The position numbers and the translations under genes were made by a program. A DNA stretch of 55,517 nt from Chloroflexota bacterium (GTDB lineage: Bacteria > Chloroflexota > Anaerolineae > Promineifilales > Promineifilaceae). This document shows positions 1-8,161 of the stretch, in pieces. The stretch's first letter is position 1. Every line of letters begins with the position of its first letter. Where the stretch lies: NCBI GenBank assembly GCA_029559155.1, contig JAKQCM010000347.1, positions 1 to 55,517 of the forward strand, read 5' to 3'. Under the pieces are notes generated by a model. That model was not told the origin of the DNA, made no database searches, and was given only the letters and a program-made list of their open reading frames with translations.

Positions 1-2
1 CG

Positions 3-1835
3 CAAAGCTGCATTCCGCTGGTGTGCCAGCGGGTGCGCCAGGGCGTCGCCGACTGGCTGACCACCGGCGAAGTTGCCGGTGTGCCGGAAGGCGCAGCCGC
101 CGACCTGCCGCCGGTGGATGCGAGTGGGATGCCGGGGGGAACGGCCGTTGGCGGCCTCCTGCCCGTCGCCGGGCAGATTTTGTCTCGCGTGGGGGCGCTG
201 CTCTTCAAACGGCAAGACAACAGCCCGGAAATCGCCGCCGATCCGGCCGCGACCCAGGCGCAGTTGGGCGCCGGGCAGCCGCTGGACAGCGGCCTGCGCC
301 GCCGCATGGCCGTCGCCTTTGGCAGCGATTTCAACCAGGTGCGGGTGCATACCGACGCCGACGCCAGACAATTGGCGAGCGACCTGAACGCCCGCGCCTT
401 TACCGTGGGCGAACACATCGCCTTTGCGCCCGGTGAATACCAGCCCAACGATCCCATTGGCGGCGCGTTGATTGCCCACGAGTTGGCCCATGTGCAGCAG
501 CAAGAAAATGCCGCGCCCGCCGCGCTCCAGGCCAAAGGCGGCGCAAGTTATGGCGCGTTGGAAGAAGATGCGGACGTGGCAGCCGCAACGGCCGTGGCCT
601 CTCTGTTTGGTGGTGGGCCGCACGCCGCCGGTTTAGCGCAAACGGCCGTGCCCCGGCTTCGGTCCGGCCTGCGCCTGCAAGGCTGCAAAAGCAAATCCGG
701 GCCAACCACCACGCCCTTGCAAGACGCCTATGCCGGGCGCACCCCCTGGACGGCAACTCTCGCCCAACAGGCGCTTAATGAATACAACGGACTGTCCAGC
801 GCCGATCAGGTCGCCTGGGTAAGCACTCATTACGGCTCCGGCACGGTGCAAAAGATACTCCAGGCCATGCCCGCCGCCGATATTGCCGCCGGCGGGGCGC
901 ACAATGCCACCATTCAAAGCATTTTGCAGCGCGTGCAGCGCACCGGAGCCACCACCATGGCCGCCGGTTTGGGGTTGGCGTCGCAGGCGGCGATGGCTCA
1001 GGAGCAGGCAAACTTCATGCACGCGCAAAACGTGGCCGCGGCCCAGGCTGCTGCCCCGGTGGGCGTCGTGCCAACGCCGGCGCAAGTCAGCGCGCAGCAG
1101 GCCACGCAGGTGGCGCAAACGTCCATCGCGCCGCAAACGGCCGTGCTGTCCGCCGCCGATGAAGCGCAACAAAACGCAGATGGGGCCACGGCCGTAGCCG
1201 CCTTCATCACCTGGGTGACGGCCAATCACCCCGGCCTGGGCATTAAAGCGGCCGATTTCCGCGTCGACGCGCGGGCGATTTTTGATCGCGGCCAAAATAT
1301 CATCGCCTTTGCCGAAGCGCCGAGACTGGTTGTCGGCCGTTCCTTTACGTTGGCGGTTAACGCCAACCCCGCCTACGCCCTGCCCACCGTCGTCCACGAA
1401 CTGCGCGGCCATGAGCAGTATGGCCCGTATGGCGCGCCGGGCGCAGAATTTGGCCTGGAACTGTACGATCAGGCGGCGGCGCTGATGCCCGGTTACACGC
1501 AGCCCTCCGGCGCGGCGCGCACGGCTGAAATTGACGCCTACGCCTACCAGGAAACGGAAATCTATTCGCTGATGCTGGAAGTGCCGTACTTTACGCCGGT
1601 CGCGGCCAAAGACGCCGCGCTCTCTTCCATCAACTATGATCCCGCGCCGGTCATCAGCAACCGTATCGGGTTAATTAAAAACCAATGGGAGCCGCGAATC
1701 GCCCGCTCGATGGTGCGCGGGCTGGTGCTGCGTTTCCGGCTTGACCCGCGCGTGACGCCCAAGGCGCGGAACGCCTTCGAACAAGGTGTGCGCAATCATT
1801 TTACGGCCGCCGAAGCAACTGATATTCTAAAGTGA
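3..1835 (+). CDS. DUF4157 (eCIS core domain) protein, 5' partial
   Basis: The reading frame is open to the left edge, so the true start probably lies outside the window; the first possible internal start is GTG at 21. Counting from 21, residues about 95-165 carry a DUF4157 domain with a VRVHTD motif and a metallopeptidase-like HELAHVQQ motif (HExxH). An Ala/Gln-rich middle follows. Near residue 458 comes a second His-rich motif, HELRGHEQYG, which is not a canonical HExxH. DUF4157 proteins are often cargo or accessory proteins of extracellular contractile injection systems (eCIS) in Chloroflexota, cyanobacteria and actinobacteria. No tail, sheath or baseplate gene is visible here, so the link to an eCIS rests on family knowledge. 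The stop is one base before the ATG of the next gene, which indicates an operon. The family assignment is good; the enzymatic role is unknown. Confidence 0.8.
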   Translation, partial: QSCIPLVCQRVRQGVADWLTTGEVAGVPEGAAADLPPVDASGMPGGTAVGGLLPVAGQILSRVGALLFKRQDNSPEIAADPAATQAQLGAGQPLDSGLRRRMAVAFGSDFNQVRVHTDADARQLASDLNARAFTVGEHIAFAPGEYQPNDPIGGALIAHELAHVQQQENAAPAALQAKGGASYGALEEDADVAAATAVASLFGGGPHAAGLAQTAVPRLRSGLRLQGCKSKSGPTTTPLQDAYAGRTPWTATLAQQALNEYNGLSSADQVAWVSTHYGSGTVQKILQAMPAADIAAGGAHNATIQSILQRVQRTGATTMAAGLGLASQAAMAQEQANFMHAQNVAAAQAAAPVGVVPTPAQVSAQQATQVAQTSIAPQTAVLSAADEAQQNADGATAVAAFITWVTANHPGLGIKAADFRVDARAIFDRGQNIIAFAEAPRLVVGRSFTLAVNANPAYALPTVVHELRGHEQYGPYGAPGAEFGLELYDQAAALMPGYTQPSGAARTAEIDAYAYQETEIYSLMLEVPYFTPVAAKDAALSSINYDPAPVISNRIGLIKNQWEPRIARSMVRGLVLRFRLDPRVTPKARNAFEQGVRNHFTAAEATDILK

Positions 1836-1836
1836 T

Positions 1837-2421
1837 ATGAACACGTTACCCGAACAAATCGAAAGCTATATTCAACTGGCAGCGCGCTCCACCGGCGACG
1901 CGGCCGGTCTGCGCGAGCGCGAACGCGCCGCCCAATTTCTCATCAACCACCCGGCCGAGGCGTACCCGCCGCTGGCGCGATTGGTAGCTGAGAAACCGGC
2001 GGCCTGGGAAACGCCGCGCCTGTTGGACATCATCGGCCGGATGGGGCTGGCGGAGAGCGCGCCGCTGCTGGCGGAGATGCTGACGCAGGCTATCCCGGAC
2101 ACGAGCCGGGCGGCCGGGCGGGCGCTGGGAGCCATCGGCGGGGCAAACGCGCAGACGGCGCTGCTGGCCGGGCTGACGGCAGAAAGCAGCGAGGTGCGGA
2201 TTGCGGCTTTAGAGGGCGCGCGGATGTTTGGCGGCGATTTCGGCTGCGCGCCCATCACGTCTATGCTAACCGACGCCGATGCCAATGTGCGGTATTACGC
2301 CGTGAGTACGGCCGTTTCCCTGGGTTGTCTCTCGCCGGACCAATTGGCGCAGATTGCCCGCGAGGACAGCGACGCCTATGTGCGCCTGTTGGCCGAAAAG
2401 GCGGCCCAAGACAGCGCATGA
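1837..2421 (+). CDS. HEAT-repeat protein
   Basis: A protein of 194 residues built of helical repeats of about 31 residues, with recurring patterns such as RLLDIIGRMG, AGRALGAIGG, RIAALEGARMFG and RYYAVSTAVSLG. These are typical HEAT/PBS-lyase-type repeats. There is no signal peptide or membrane segment, so it is probably cytoplasmic. The ATG follows the stop of the DUF4157 gene by one base, and its own stop overlaps the next start (ATGA at 2418-2421), so three genes appear translationally coupled. HEAT proteins usually scaffold protein contacts. A role as partner or chaperone of the DUF4157 protein is possible but only inferred from position. Confidence 0.75.
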   Translation: MNTLPEQIESYIQLAARSTGDAAGLRERERAAQFLINHPAEAYPPLARLVAEKPAAWETPRLLDIIGRMGLAESAPLLAEMLTQAIPDTSRAAGRALGAIGGANAQTALLAGLTAESSEVRIAALEGARMFGGDFGCAPITSMLTDADANVRYYAVSTAVSLGCLSPDQLAQIAREDSDAYVRLLAEKAAQDSA

Positions 2422-3554
2422 GCCGCCTGAATCCGGTTTTGGACCGGCTGTTACGGCCGTTCACGTTTCACCAACCCACCTGGCGCATGTGCGTGTTTGG
2501 CGGCATGCTGCTGGGGATGGGATTGGCGGCTGGGCTGGCGATGGCCGTCGGCCTCTCGCCGTGGGTGGCGGGCGGCGCGGCGCTGGCCGGCGTGCTGGCC
2601 TGTGGGCTGATTGGCCTGGGCAAAGCCGTGCTGACGGGCGTGGAAAATTATACGTTTTACCATTATCAAGCGGGCGTGCTGGGGGTTACGGCCGTTCTGC
2701 TCGCCCTCACCCATCAGCCCATGCTGGCCTACCTGGACCTGATCGCCGTGGCGCTGGCGGCGGCGTTGGCCTGCGGGCGGTTGGGCTGCCAGGCAGGCGG
2801 GTGCTGCCACGGCCGACCGCATCGCTGGGGGGTGTGTTATGAGGAACGGCCGTATCGCGCTCTGGGCTTCACGCCCCATTTGCTGGGCGTGCGGCTGTTT
2901 CCGGTGCAGTTGGTCGAATCCATCTGGTTGGGGCTGATTGTGGTGAGCGGGAGCTGGTTGATTCTGACCGGGCAAGCGGCCGGGTCGGCGCTGGCGTGGT
3001 ATGTGGTGGGATATGGCGGCGGCCGGTTTTGCCTGGAGTTCTGGCGTGGGGATGGGGAACGGCCGTATCTCGGCCCGCTTTCTACCGCCCAATGGACCTG
3101 CCTGATCTGGCTGGGCGCAGTGGCGCTGGCCGAAATGGTGGGCGTTTTGCCATTCACCGGCTGGCATTTGCTTCTGATAGGCGGCTGCGCGGCCTGGACG
3201 GCCGTTCAGTTCCGGCCCGGCCCGCGCGCGCGACGCGCCTTTCGCGCCCCTGGCCACGTCGCCGAAATTGCCCAGGCGCTGGCCGCAGCCGCCGCGTCGC
3301 ACATCAGCATCCGGCAAACCACGTTGGGGTACCGTTTTTCGGCTGAGGTGGTAGGGAACGCGGCCCTTTACACGCTGTCGCATGAAAGCGGCGATATGAG
3401 CCGGGAAACGGCCGTGCAGCTGGCCGACCTGATTGTGCAGCTGCGCCATCCTGGCCACCAGGCCCAACTGCTGCCCGGCCAAGGAAATATTTTTCACGTT
3501 CTGATCCCCACCGTCGCCCGGCAGCCATCACCTGAGAATTTGCTGATGGTTTAA
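2418..3554 (+). CDS. Lgt-family (prolipoprotein diacylglyceryl transferase-like) membrane protein
   Basis: A predicted polytopic membrane protein of 378 residues. The start at 2418 gives an ATGA overlap with the HEAT gene. About seven hydrophobic segments span residues 25-270. Motifs match the Lgt family: GRLGCQAGGCCHGRP near residues 119-135, FPVQLVES near 161, and GGGRFCLEFWRGD near 200-212. Lgt transfers diacylglycerol from phosphatidylglycerol to the lipobox cysteine of prolipoproteins. This protein has the GCC-type motif in place of the classical N-F-x-N-x-E segment, and it carries a hydrophilic C-terminal extension of about 90 residues. It may therefore be a divergent Lgt or a paralogue with another lipid or thiol substrate. 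The fold assignment is firmer than the reaction. Confidence 0.7.
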   Translation: MSRLNPVLDRLLRPFTFHQPTWRMCVFGGMLLGMGLAAGLAMAVGLSPWVAGGAALAGVLACGLIGLGKAVLTGVENYTFYHYQAGVLGVTAVLLALTHQPMLAYLDLIAVALAAALACGRLGCQAGGCCHGRPHRWGVCYEERPYRALGFTPHLLGVRLFPVQLVESIWLGLIVVSGSWLILTGQAAGSALAWYVVGYGGGRFCLEFWRGDGERPYLGPLSTAQWTCLIWLGAVALAEMVGVLPFTGWHLLLIGGCAAWTAVQFRPGPRARRAFRAPGHVAEIAQALAAAAASHISIRQTTLGYRFSAEVVGNAALYTLSHESGDMSRETAVQLADLIVQLRHPGHQAQLLPGQGNIFHVLIPTVARQPSPENLLMV

Positions 3555-3593
3555 GACGGCCGTGCCGCCGCGCCGATTGGCTCTCAGGGTTCC

Positions 3594-3602
3594 TGGTATA
3601 AT
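3594..3602 (+). promoter_or_regulatory. Extended -10 promoter, probably giving a leaderless mRNA
   Basis: TGGTATAAT is an extended -10 element with a perfect TATAAT at 3597-3602. The ATG of the DUF72 gene is at 3612, so transcription would begin at or within three bases of the start codon. No Shine-Dalgarno sequence precedes the ATG, which fits leaderless translation. A convincing -35 is not visible, as is common for extended -10 promoters. Confidence 0.55.
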
Positions 3603-3611
3603 GGTGTCCTT

Positions 3612-4400
3612 ATGAATTGGTATGTCGGCACGATGGGTTTTGCCTATGAGCCGTGGCGCAACGGGGTATTTTACCCGGCGGGCATGGGGCAGAAGCAGTT
3701 TTTGGGCTATTACAGCCAACGCTTCAACGCGGTGGAGATGGACTCCACATTTTACGGCATTCCCTCAGCGAAGGCGGTGCGCAAGTGGACGGCCGTTTCC
3801 ATCCCCGGCTTCAAAATCTCGCCCAAAACCCCGCGCGAAATCACCCACGACCAGCGCCTGGGTGACAGCCTGGCGCAAATGTCCACCTTCCTGGACACCA
3901 TGCGCCTGCTGGGCGACAAACTCGGGGCCATCCTCATCCAGTTCCCGCCCGACTTCACCATCGGCGCGGTTGAGCGAGTGAACCATTTCCTCGGCCAACT
4001 GCCGACTGATCTGCGTTACGCCGTCGAATTCCGCCATACGTCTTGGGACACGCCAGAAACGGCGCAGATGTTGGCCGCGCACCACGCGGCCTGGGTCATG
4101 GCCGACTACATCCACATGCCGCCGCGCATCACCTACCGCACTGCCGACTTCCTCTACCTGCGCTTTATCGGGCCGCACGGCCAGTTTCCCAGCAAGGATC
4201 GGGAGTTGGTGGACAAAACGGCCGTTCTCCAAAACTGGTACACGCAGATCCAAAACCATCAGGCCGACATCAACACGGTCTATGCCTACTTCAACAACGA
4301 TTACGCCGGTTTCTCCCCGGCGACCTGCAATAAATTTAAGCGAATCGTGGGGATCGAGGTGGAGGAGATACGGCCGTATCAACAAGGCCGCCTGTTCTAA
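3612..4400 (+). CDS. DUF72 (YecE-like) family protein
   Basis: A soluble protein of 262 residues. It opens with the DUF72 pattern YVGTMGFAYEPWRNGVFYP, then VEMDSTFYG (residues about 45) and KISPKTPREITHD, and later has VEFRHTSW and VYAYFNNDYAGFSPATC near the C-terminus. The family has a TIM-barrel-like fold and no agreed function, though some members are linked to nucleic-acid or Fe-S metabolism. The length is normal for the family. It stands alone, with its own promoter and the terminator at 4419-4454. ACGGCCGT occurs in it three times. Confidence 0.85.
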   Translation: MNWYVGTMGFAYEPWRNGVFYPAGMGQKQFLGYYSQRFNAVEMDSTFYGIPSAKAVRKWTAVSIPGFKISPKTPREITHDQRLGDSLAQMSTFLDTMRLLGDKLGAILIQFPPDFTIGAVERVNHFLGQLPTDLRYAVEFRHTSWDTPETAQMLAAHHAAWVMADYIHMPPRITYRTADFLYLRFIGPHGQFPSKDRELVDKTAVLQNWYTQIQNHQADINTVYAYFNNDYAGFSPATCNKFKRIVGIEVEEIRPYQQGRLF

Positions 4401-4418
4401 CCAGCAGTTCGCAATAAA

Positions 4419-4454
4419 AAAACAGCCAACGGAATCTGAACCGTTGGCTGTTTT
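4419..4454. terminator. Bidirectional intrinsic terminator
   Basis: A perfect 14-bp stem (4419-4432 with 4441-4454) with an 8-base loop. A-rich sequence lies on the left and T-rich sequence on the right, so it can terminate both the DUF72 gene (+) and nuoN (-). Confidence 0.85.
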
Positions 4455-4482
4455 CACTTTCTGGTAATTTATTATGAGTTGA

Positions 4483-5952
4483 TTAGCCGCCGGCCAGGAG
4501 ATGAATGCCGCTCAGGCCAGCCTGCTGCGCCAGTTCAAACCACACGCCGGGCAATAAACCGATGAGCAAGGTGATGAGAACCATGAGGGCAACGGCCGTG
4601 CGCAAGGCAGGTTGGGCTTCGACTTTCGCTTCGCCTTCGAACATGAACATGAGGTACACCACTCGCAGGTAGTAGAACGCGGACACAACGGCCGTAATCA
4701 CACCAACCACCGCCAGCCAGACCAGATTGGCCTCAACGGCCGTGCGGAAGACAAACAGCTTGCCCACAAAGCCACCCGTCGGCGGAATACCGGCCAACGA
4801 CAGCATAAACACAGCCATCGCCAAAGCCATCGCCGGGCTGCGTTTCCATAAACCTTTGTAATCGTCCAGCGACGTGCCGAGGTCGTCTTTCTTTTCCATG
4901 GCGATAACGATGGCAAACGCGCCCAGGTTACTGAACAAATAGGCGAACATATAAAACAGCGCCGCGCTCACCCCATCCGGACTGTTCACGCTGGAAGCGA
5001 CGGCAATCAAAATATAACCGGCGTGGGCGATGCTGGAATAAGCCAACATGCGCTTGATGTTTGATTGGGCAATAGCCGCCACATTCCCGACGATGAGCGT
5101 CAGTGTCGCCAAAATGGCCACAGCTCCCACCCAGGCGTCGCCAACGTGTGGGAAAGCAACCGTCAAAATACGCAGCAGGGCGGCAAACCCGGCCACCTTC
5201 GCCCCCACCGACATAAAAGCGGTGACTGAGGTCGGCGCGCCTTCGTATACGTCGGGCGTCCACATGTGGAAAGGAGCCGCCGCCACTTTAAAAGCCAGCC
5301 CGACCAGCAGGAAGGCAATCGCCCCAACGCCTAAGGCGCTGTTTACGCTAACCTGGGCAAAAATCTGCGGCAGCGACGTAGTGCCGGTCGCGCCATAGGT
5401 CAGCGCAATGCCAAAAACAAAAATGCTGGAAGAAAACGCGCCCAACAAGAAATACTTCAGCGCCGATTCTTCCGATTTGAGCTTAGGCCAGGCAAAGCCG
5501 GATAAGATATACAGTGGGATGGACAGGAGTTCCAGAGCGATAAAGATAAGAATCAGGTCGTTGGCCATGCCCATCAAGATCATGCCGCTCAGAGAAAACA
5601 GCATAAGCATGTAATATTCCGGTTTATCCAGGGTCTGGTTTTCCAGAAAATTGATGGAAATCAGGAGGCTGAAGATGCCTGCAAGCACCAGTGTGACATT
5701 GAGGAATACGGCGAAGTTGTCGACTACCACCATGGGCGTTTCGCCAACGGCCGTAAACGTGCCGCCGCCGTTATTCCACTGGCTCACACTCACCGCCAAA
5801 GCAGCAAACAACCCGACAATCGTCAACCAGGGCGCCCAGCCGCGCTTGTCTTCAGACACGAACAAGTCCACAACCATCAGCAAGATACCCCAGCCCGCGA
5901 CAGTAACAAACGGTAAAATCACATTCCAATCAATTGCAGGTGCTTCAAACAT
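4483..5952 (-). CDS. nuoN: NADH-quinone oxidoreductase subunit N
   Basis: A 489-residue, highly hydrophobic protein of the Mrp-antiporter-like family with about 14 membrane helices. It is one of the three proton-pumping antiporter subunits of complex I, in the cytoplasmic membrane. Typical features are the MVVDLFV start region, a conserved Glu in the FIALELLSIPLYIL helix (about residue 140), the Lys-containing FKVAAAPFHMWTPDVYEGAPT loop and KRMLAYSSIAHAGYIL. The length is normal. It is separated from the rest of the nuo cluster by two unrelated genes and a heptamer-repeat hairpin, so it may be transcribed from a different promoter than nuoA-M. Confidence 0.96.
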   Translation of the reverse strand: MFEAPAIDWNVILPFVTVAGWGILLMVVDLFVSEDKRGWAPWLTIVGLFAALAVSVSQWNNGGGTFTAVGETPMVVVDNFAVFLNVTLVLAGIFSLLISINFLENQTLDKPEYYMLMLFSLSGMILMGMANDLILIFIALELLSIPLYILSGFAWPKLKSEESALKYFLLGAFSSSIFVFGIALTYGATGTTSLPQIFAQVSVNSALGVGAIAFLLVGLAFKVAAAPFHMWTPDVYEGAPTSVTAFMSVGAKVAGFAALLRILTVAFPHVGDAWVGAVAILATLTLIVGNVAAIAQSNIKRMLAYSSIAHAGYILIAVASSVNSPDGVSAALFYMFAYLFSNLGAFAIVIAMEKKDDLGTSLDDYKGLWKRSPAMALAMAVFMLSLAGIPPTGGFVGKLFVFRTAVEANLVWLAVVGVITAVVSAFYYLRVVYLMFMFEGEAKVEAQPALRTAVALMVLITLLIGLLPGVWFELAQQAGLSGIHLLAGG

Positions 5953-6027
5953 AGCAGTTAAACCTTTTTATTTGCTCTTAATTTCACGATGATACCACAA
6001 AGGACCAGGTTTTTCATGGCAGTGCAA

Positions 6028-6080
6028 GAGATTGGAGACTGGAGACTGGAGACTATAAATCTCAAGTCTCTAACCTCCAG
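6028..6080. repeat. Heptamer-repeat hairpin, copy 1
   Basis: About four tandem GAGATTG/GAGACTG units (6028-6054) are followed after a short A/T-rich spacer by reverse-complement units (AAGTCTC, CTAACCTCC; 6064-6080). The arms can pair in RNA. The right arm overlaps the 3' end of the molybdopterin oxidoreductase gene and provides its last codons and TAG stop. Confidence 0.8.
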
Positions 6081-8148
6081 ACGCCTTCCTCAGCCACACC
6101 CGGTTGCTGTGAAATGTACTTTGCCCGGCCATGTCGCCCAGGGCGTCGGGCGTGGTCCAGTTGACGTTACGGCCGTTACCCAACCAGCTCCATCTCCCTT
6201 TTGGCGACGCCAGCACGCCGGGACGCACACCATCCGTAACGATAGCTTTGAGCTCGCACCAGCCACGGCCGTTTTCTACCACCACCCTGTCGCCAGGCGC
6301 AATACCGCGCGCGGCGGCATCGTCGGGGTGCATCTCTACAAATGGTTCACCTTCGCGCGCCAGCAGACCGGGCTGGTTGGCAAAACTGCTGGTAACAAAA
6401 TGATGCGCCGCGCCGGTGATCAGATTCAGCGCGTCAGCGGGAGCGAAACGGCCGTCATTCCGGCCATCATCCTCCGCCGCCACATATCCCGGCAGCGGGT
6501 CCAGCCCTAGATCAGCCAGGGGCTGGCTAAACAGCTCCACCTTGCCGCTGGCAGTGGGGAAACGGCCGTCGGCAAAAGGCACAGACGGCTCATGATGCAG
6601 TTCAATCGACCCGTCGGTTTTCAAGCGTTCCAGGGTCACATCAGCCAGGGCGGCATGGGTGACGGCCGTTGCTCGCAGTACATCCTCGATCACCTCGTCG
6701 GCGCTCTGGTACAGCCAGGCTTCGTCGAAACCCATTTCCCGCGCCAACAGCCCCATGACCTCCCAATTGCTCTTGCTCTCGCCCAATGGCGGGATAGCCG
6801 GGGCATTGTAGGCCAGCACTGTATGGCCGTAAGCTTTGTGCAAATCTGCGTGTTCCAACTGCGAGGTGGCGGGCAAGATGATGTCGGCGTACACGGCCGT
6901 GTCCGTCATAAACAATTCATGCACCACCGTAAACAAATCCTCGCGCTGCAAACCGGCTATTACCTGCCCGGCGTTCGGCGCAATCGCCGCCGGATTAGAA
7001 CCAAATACAAACAGCGATTGGATGGGCGGGTCACTCACTTCCCCCAACAACGCCGCCCCCAATCGGTTCATATTCACCCATCGCGCCGGAGGCGGGCACT
7101 CGGCCCATTTATTCAGCGCCGCGCTGTCCCATTGCAAATAGCCGCTGGCGGAATAGGCCAGGCCACCGCCGCGCCGCCCATACTGGCCGGTGAGCGCCGG
7201 CAGGGCGCAAATGGCGCGAATCGTTTGCCCGCCATTCAGGTGGCGCTGCAAACCATCGGCGATTTTGATCAGCGCCGGTTGGGTTGTGGCGTATAGCCGC
7301 GCCAGTTTCACAATATCGGCTTCCGGCAGGCCGGTGATGGCCGCCACGCGGGCTGGCGGGTACTCGGCCAATCGCGCTCGCAGCTCCGGCCAGCCCACGG
7401 TATGCGCGGCCAGCCACGTTTCGTCGTGCAGCCCTTCGGCAACGATAATGTGGGCCAATCCCAAAGCCAATGCGCCATCGGTGGCCGGTTTGGGGGCGAT
7501 ATGCCAGTCGGCGCCTTTGGCGGTGCGCGTGCGGCGCGGATCAATCACCACCAATTGTGTACCGGCGCGTTGGGCGTCTTTCAGGTGGGGCATAAAATGG
7601 GGCGCGGTGCTGACCGGATTGTGCCCCCACACAATGACCAGTTTGCTGTAGGCAACGTCTTCGTAGCGCGCGGTGCGGCGCGCGCCGAGCGTGGCTTCGA
7701 CGGCAAATTCGGCCGCCGCGCCACAAATGGAGGGTTCCAATTGGCTCGCGCCCAAACGATTCCAGAAACGGCCGTTGCACACCGCCATTTGCACCAGCCC
7801 CAGCGTGCCGCTGTAACTGTAAGGCAAAATAGCCGCCGCCCCATGCTCGGCGATGATGGCCCGCCAGCGTGTCCCAATCTCGCCAAGGGCTTCGTCCCAG
7901 GTGATGGGCTGCCATTCGCCGCTGCCTTTGGGGCCAAAGCGGCGCAGCGGCGTTTGCAGCCGATCCGGGTGGTAAACGTGGTCGAGATACGGCCGTACCT
8001 TGGCGCACAACCAGCCCTGGGTGATGGGATGGTCGGGGTCGGCGTAAAAATTAACGGCACGGCCGTTTTCCACCTCGGTGATCAGGCCGCAGGTGTCGGG
8101 ACAATCGTGGGGGCAAGCGCCGCGAATTTTTATCAAGGTTGATGGCAT
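6070..8148 (-). CDS. Molybdopterin-dependent oxidoreductase
   Basis: A 692-residue protein of the DMSO reductase/formate dehydrogenase-type superfamily. ATG at 8148 was chosen because longer forms run into the upstream gene. Four cysteines (about C12, C16, C20 and C48, CPHDCPDTC...GWLC) should bind a [4Fe-4S] cluster. A molybdopterin-binding domain follows (PITWDEALGEIGTRW, WGHNPVSTAPH, VVIDPRRTRTAKGADWHI), and a C-terminal dinucleotide-binding domain (HPDDAAARGIAPGDRV) spans about 560-690. No Tat signal is seen, so it is probably cytoplasmic. The substrate cannot be told from the sequence. It lies 13 bases after the metallophosphoesterase gene in the same direction and between nuoM and nuoN, so electron delivery linked to the respiratory chain is possible but unproven. 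The last residues (SGG, then stop) come from the heptamer repeat. Confidence 0.88.
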   Translation of the reverse strand: MPSTLIKIRGACPHDCPDTCGLITEVENGRAVNFYADPDHPITQGWLCAKVRPYLDHVYHPDRLQTPLRRFGPKGSGEWQPITWDEALGEIGTRWRAIIAEHGAAAILPYSYSGTLGLVQMAVCNGRFWNRLGASQLEPSICGAAAEFAVEATLGARRTARYEDVAYSKLVIVWGHNPVSTAPHFMPHLKDAQRAGTQLVVIDPRRTRTAKGADWHIAPKPATDGALALGLAHIIVAEGLHDETWLAAHTVGWPELRARLAEYPPARVAAITGLPEADIVKLARLYATTQPALIKIADGLQRHLNGGQTIRAICALPALTGQYGRRGGGLAYSASGYLQWDSAALNKWAECPPPARWVNMNRLGAALLGEVSDPPIQSLFVFGSNPAAIAPNAGQVIAGLQREDLFTVVHELFMTDTAVYADIILPATSQLEHADLHKAYGHTVLAYNAPAIPPLGESKSNWEVMGLLAREMGFDEAWLYQSADEVIEDVLRATAVTHAALADVTLERLKTDGSIELHHEPSVPFADGRFPTASGKVELFSQPLADLGLDPLPGYVAAEDDGRNDGRFAPADALNLITGAAHHFVTSSFANQPGLLAREGEPFVEMHPDDAAARGIAPGDRVVVENGRGWCELKAIVTDGVRPGVLASPKGRWSWLGNGRNVNWTTPDALGDMAGQSTFHSNRVWLRKASGG

Positions 8149-8161
8149 CTCAGTGGACAAA

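Noticed and set aside
633-1412. 259-residue minus-strand frame
   Set aside because: It is Gly/Arg-rich and antisense to the DUF4157 gene; no family features.
2451-3497. 348-residue minus-strand frame
   Set aside because: It is low-complexity (Gln, Arg, His, Pro) and opposite the Lgt-family gene, which has family motifs.
6592-7296. 234-residue plus-strand frame
   Set aside because: It is antisense to the molybdopterin oxidoreductase and has no recognisable motif.
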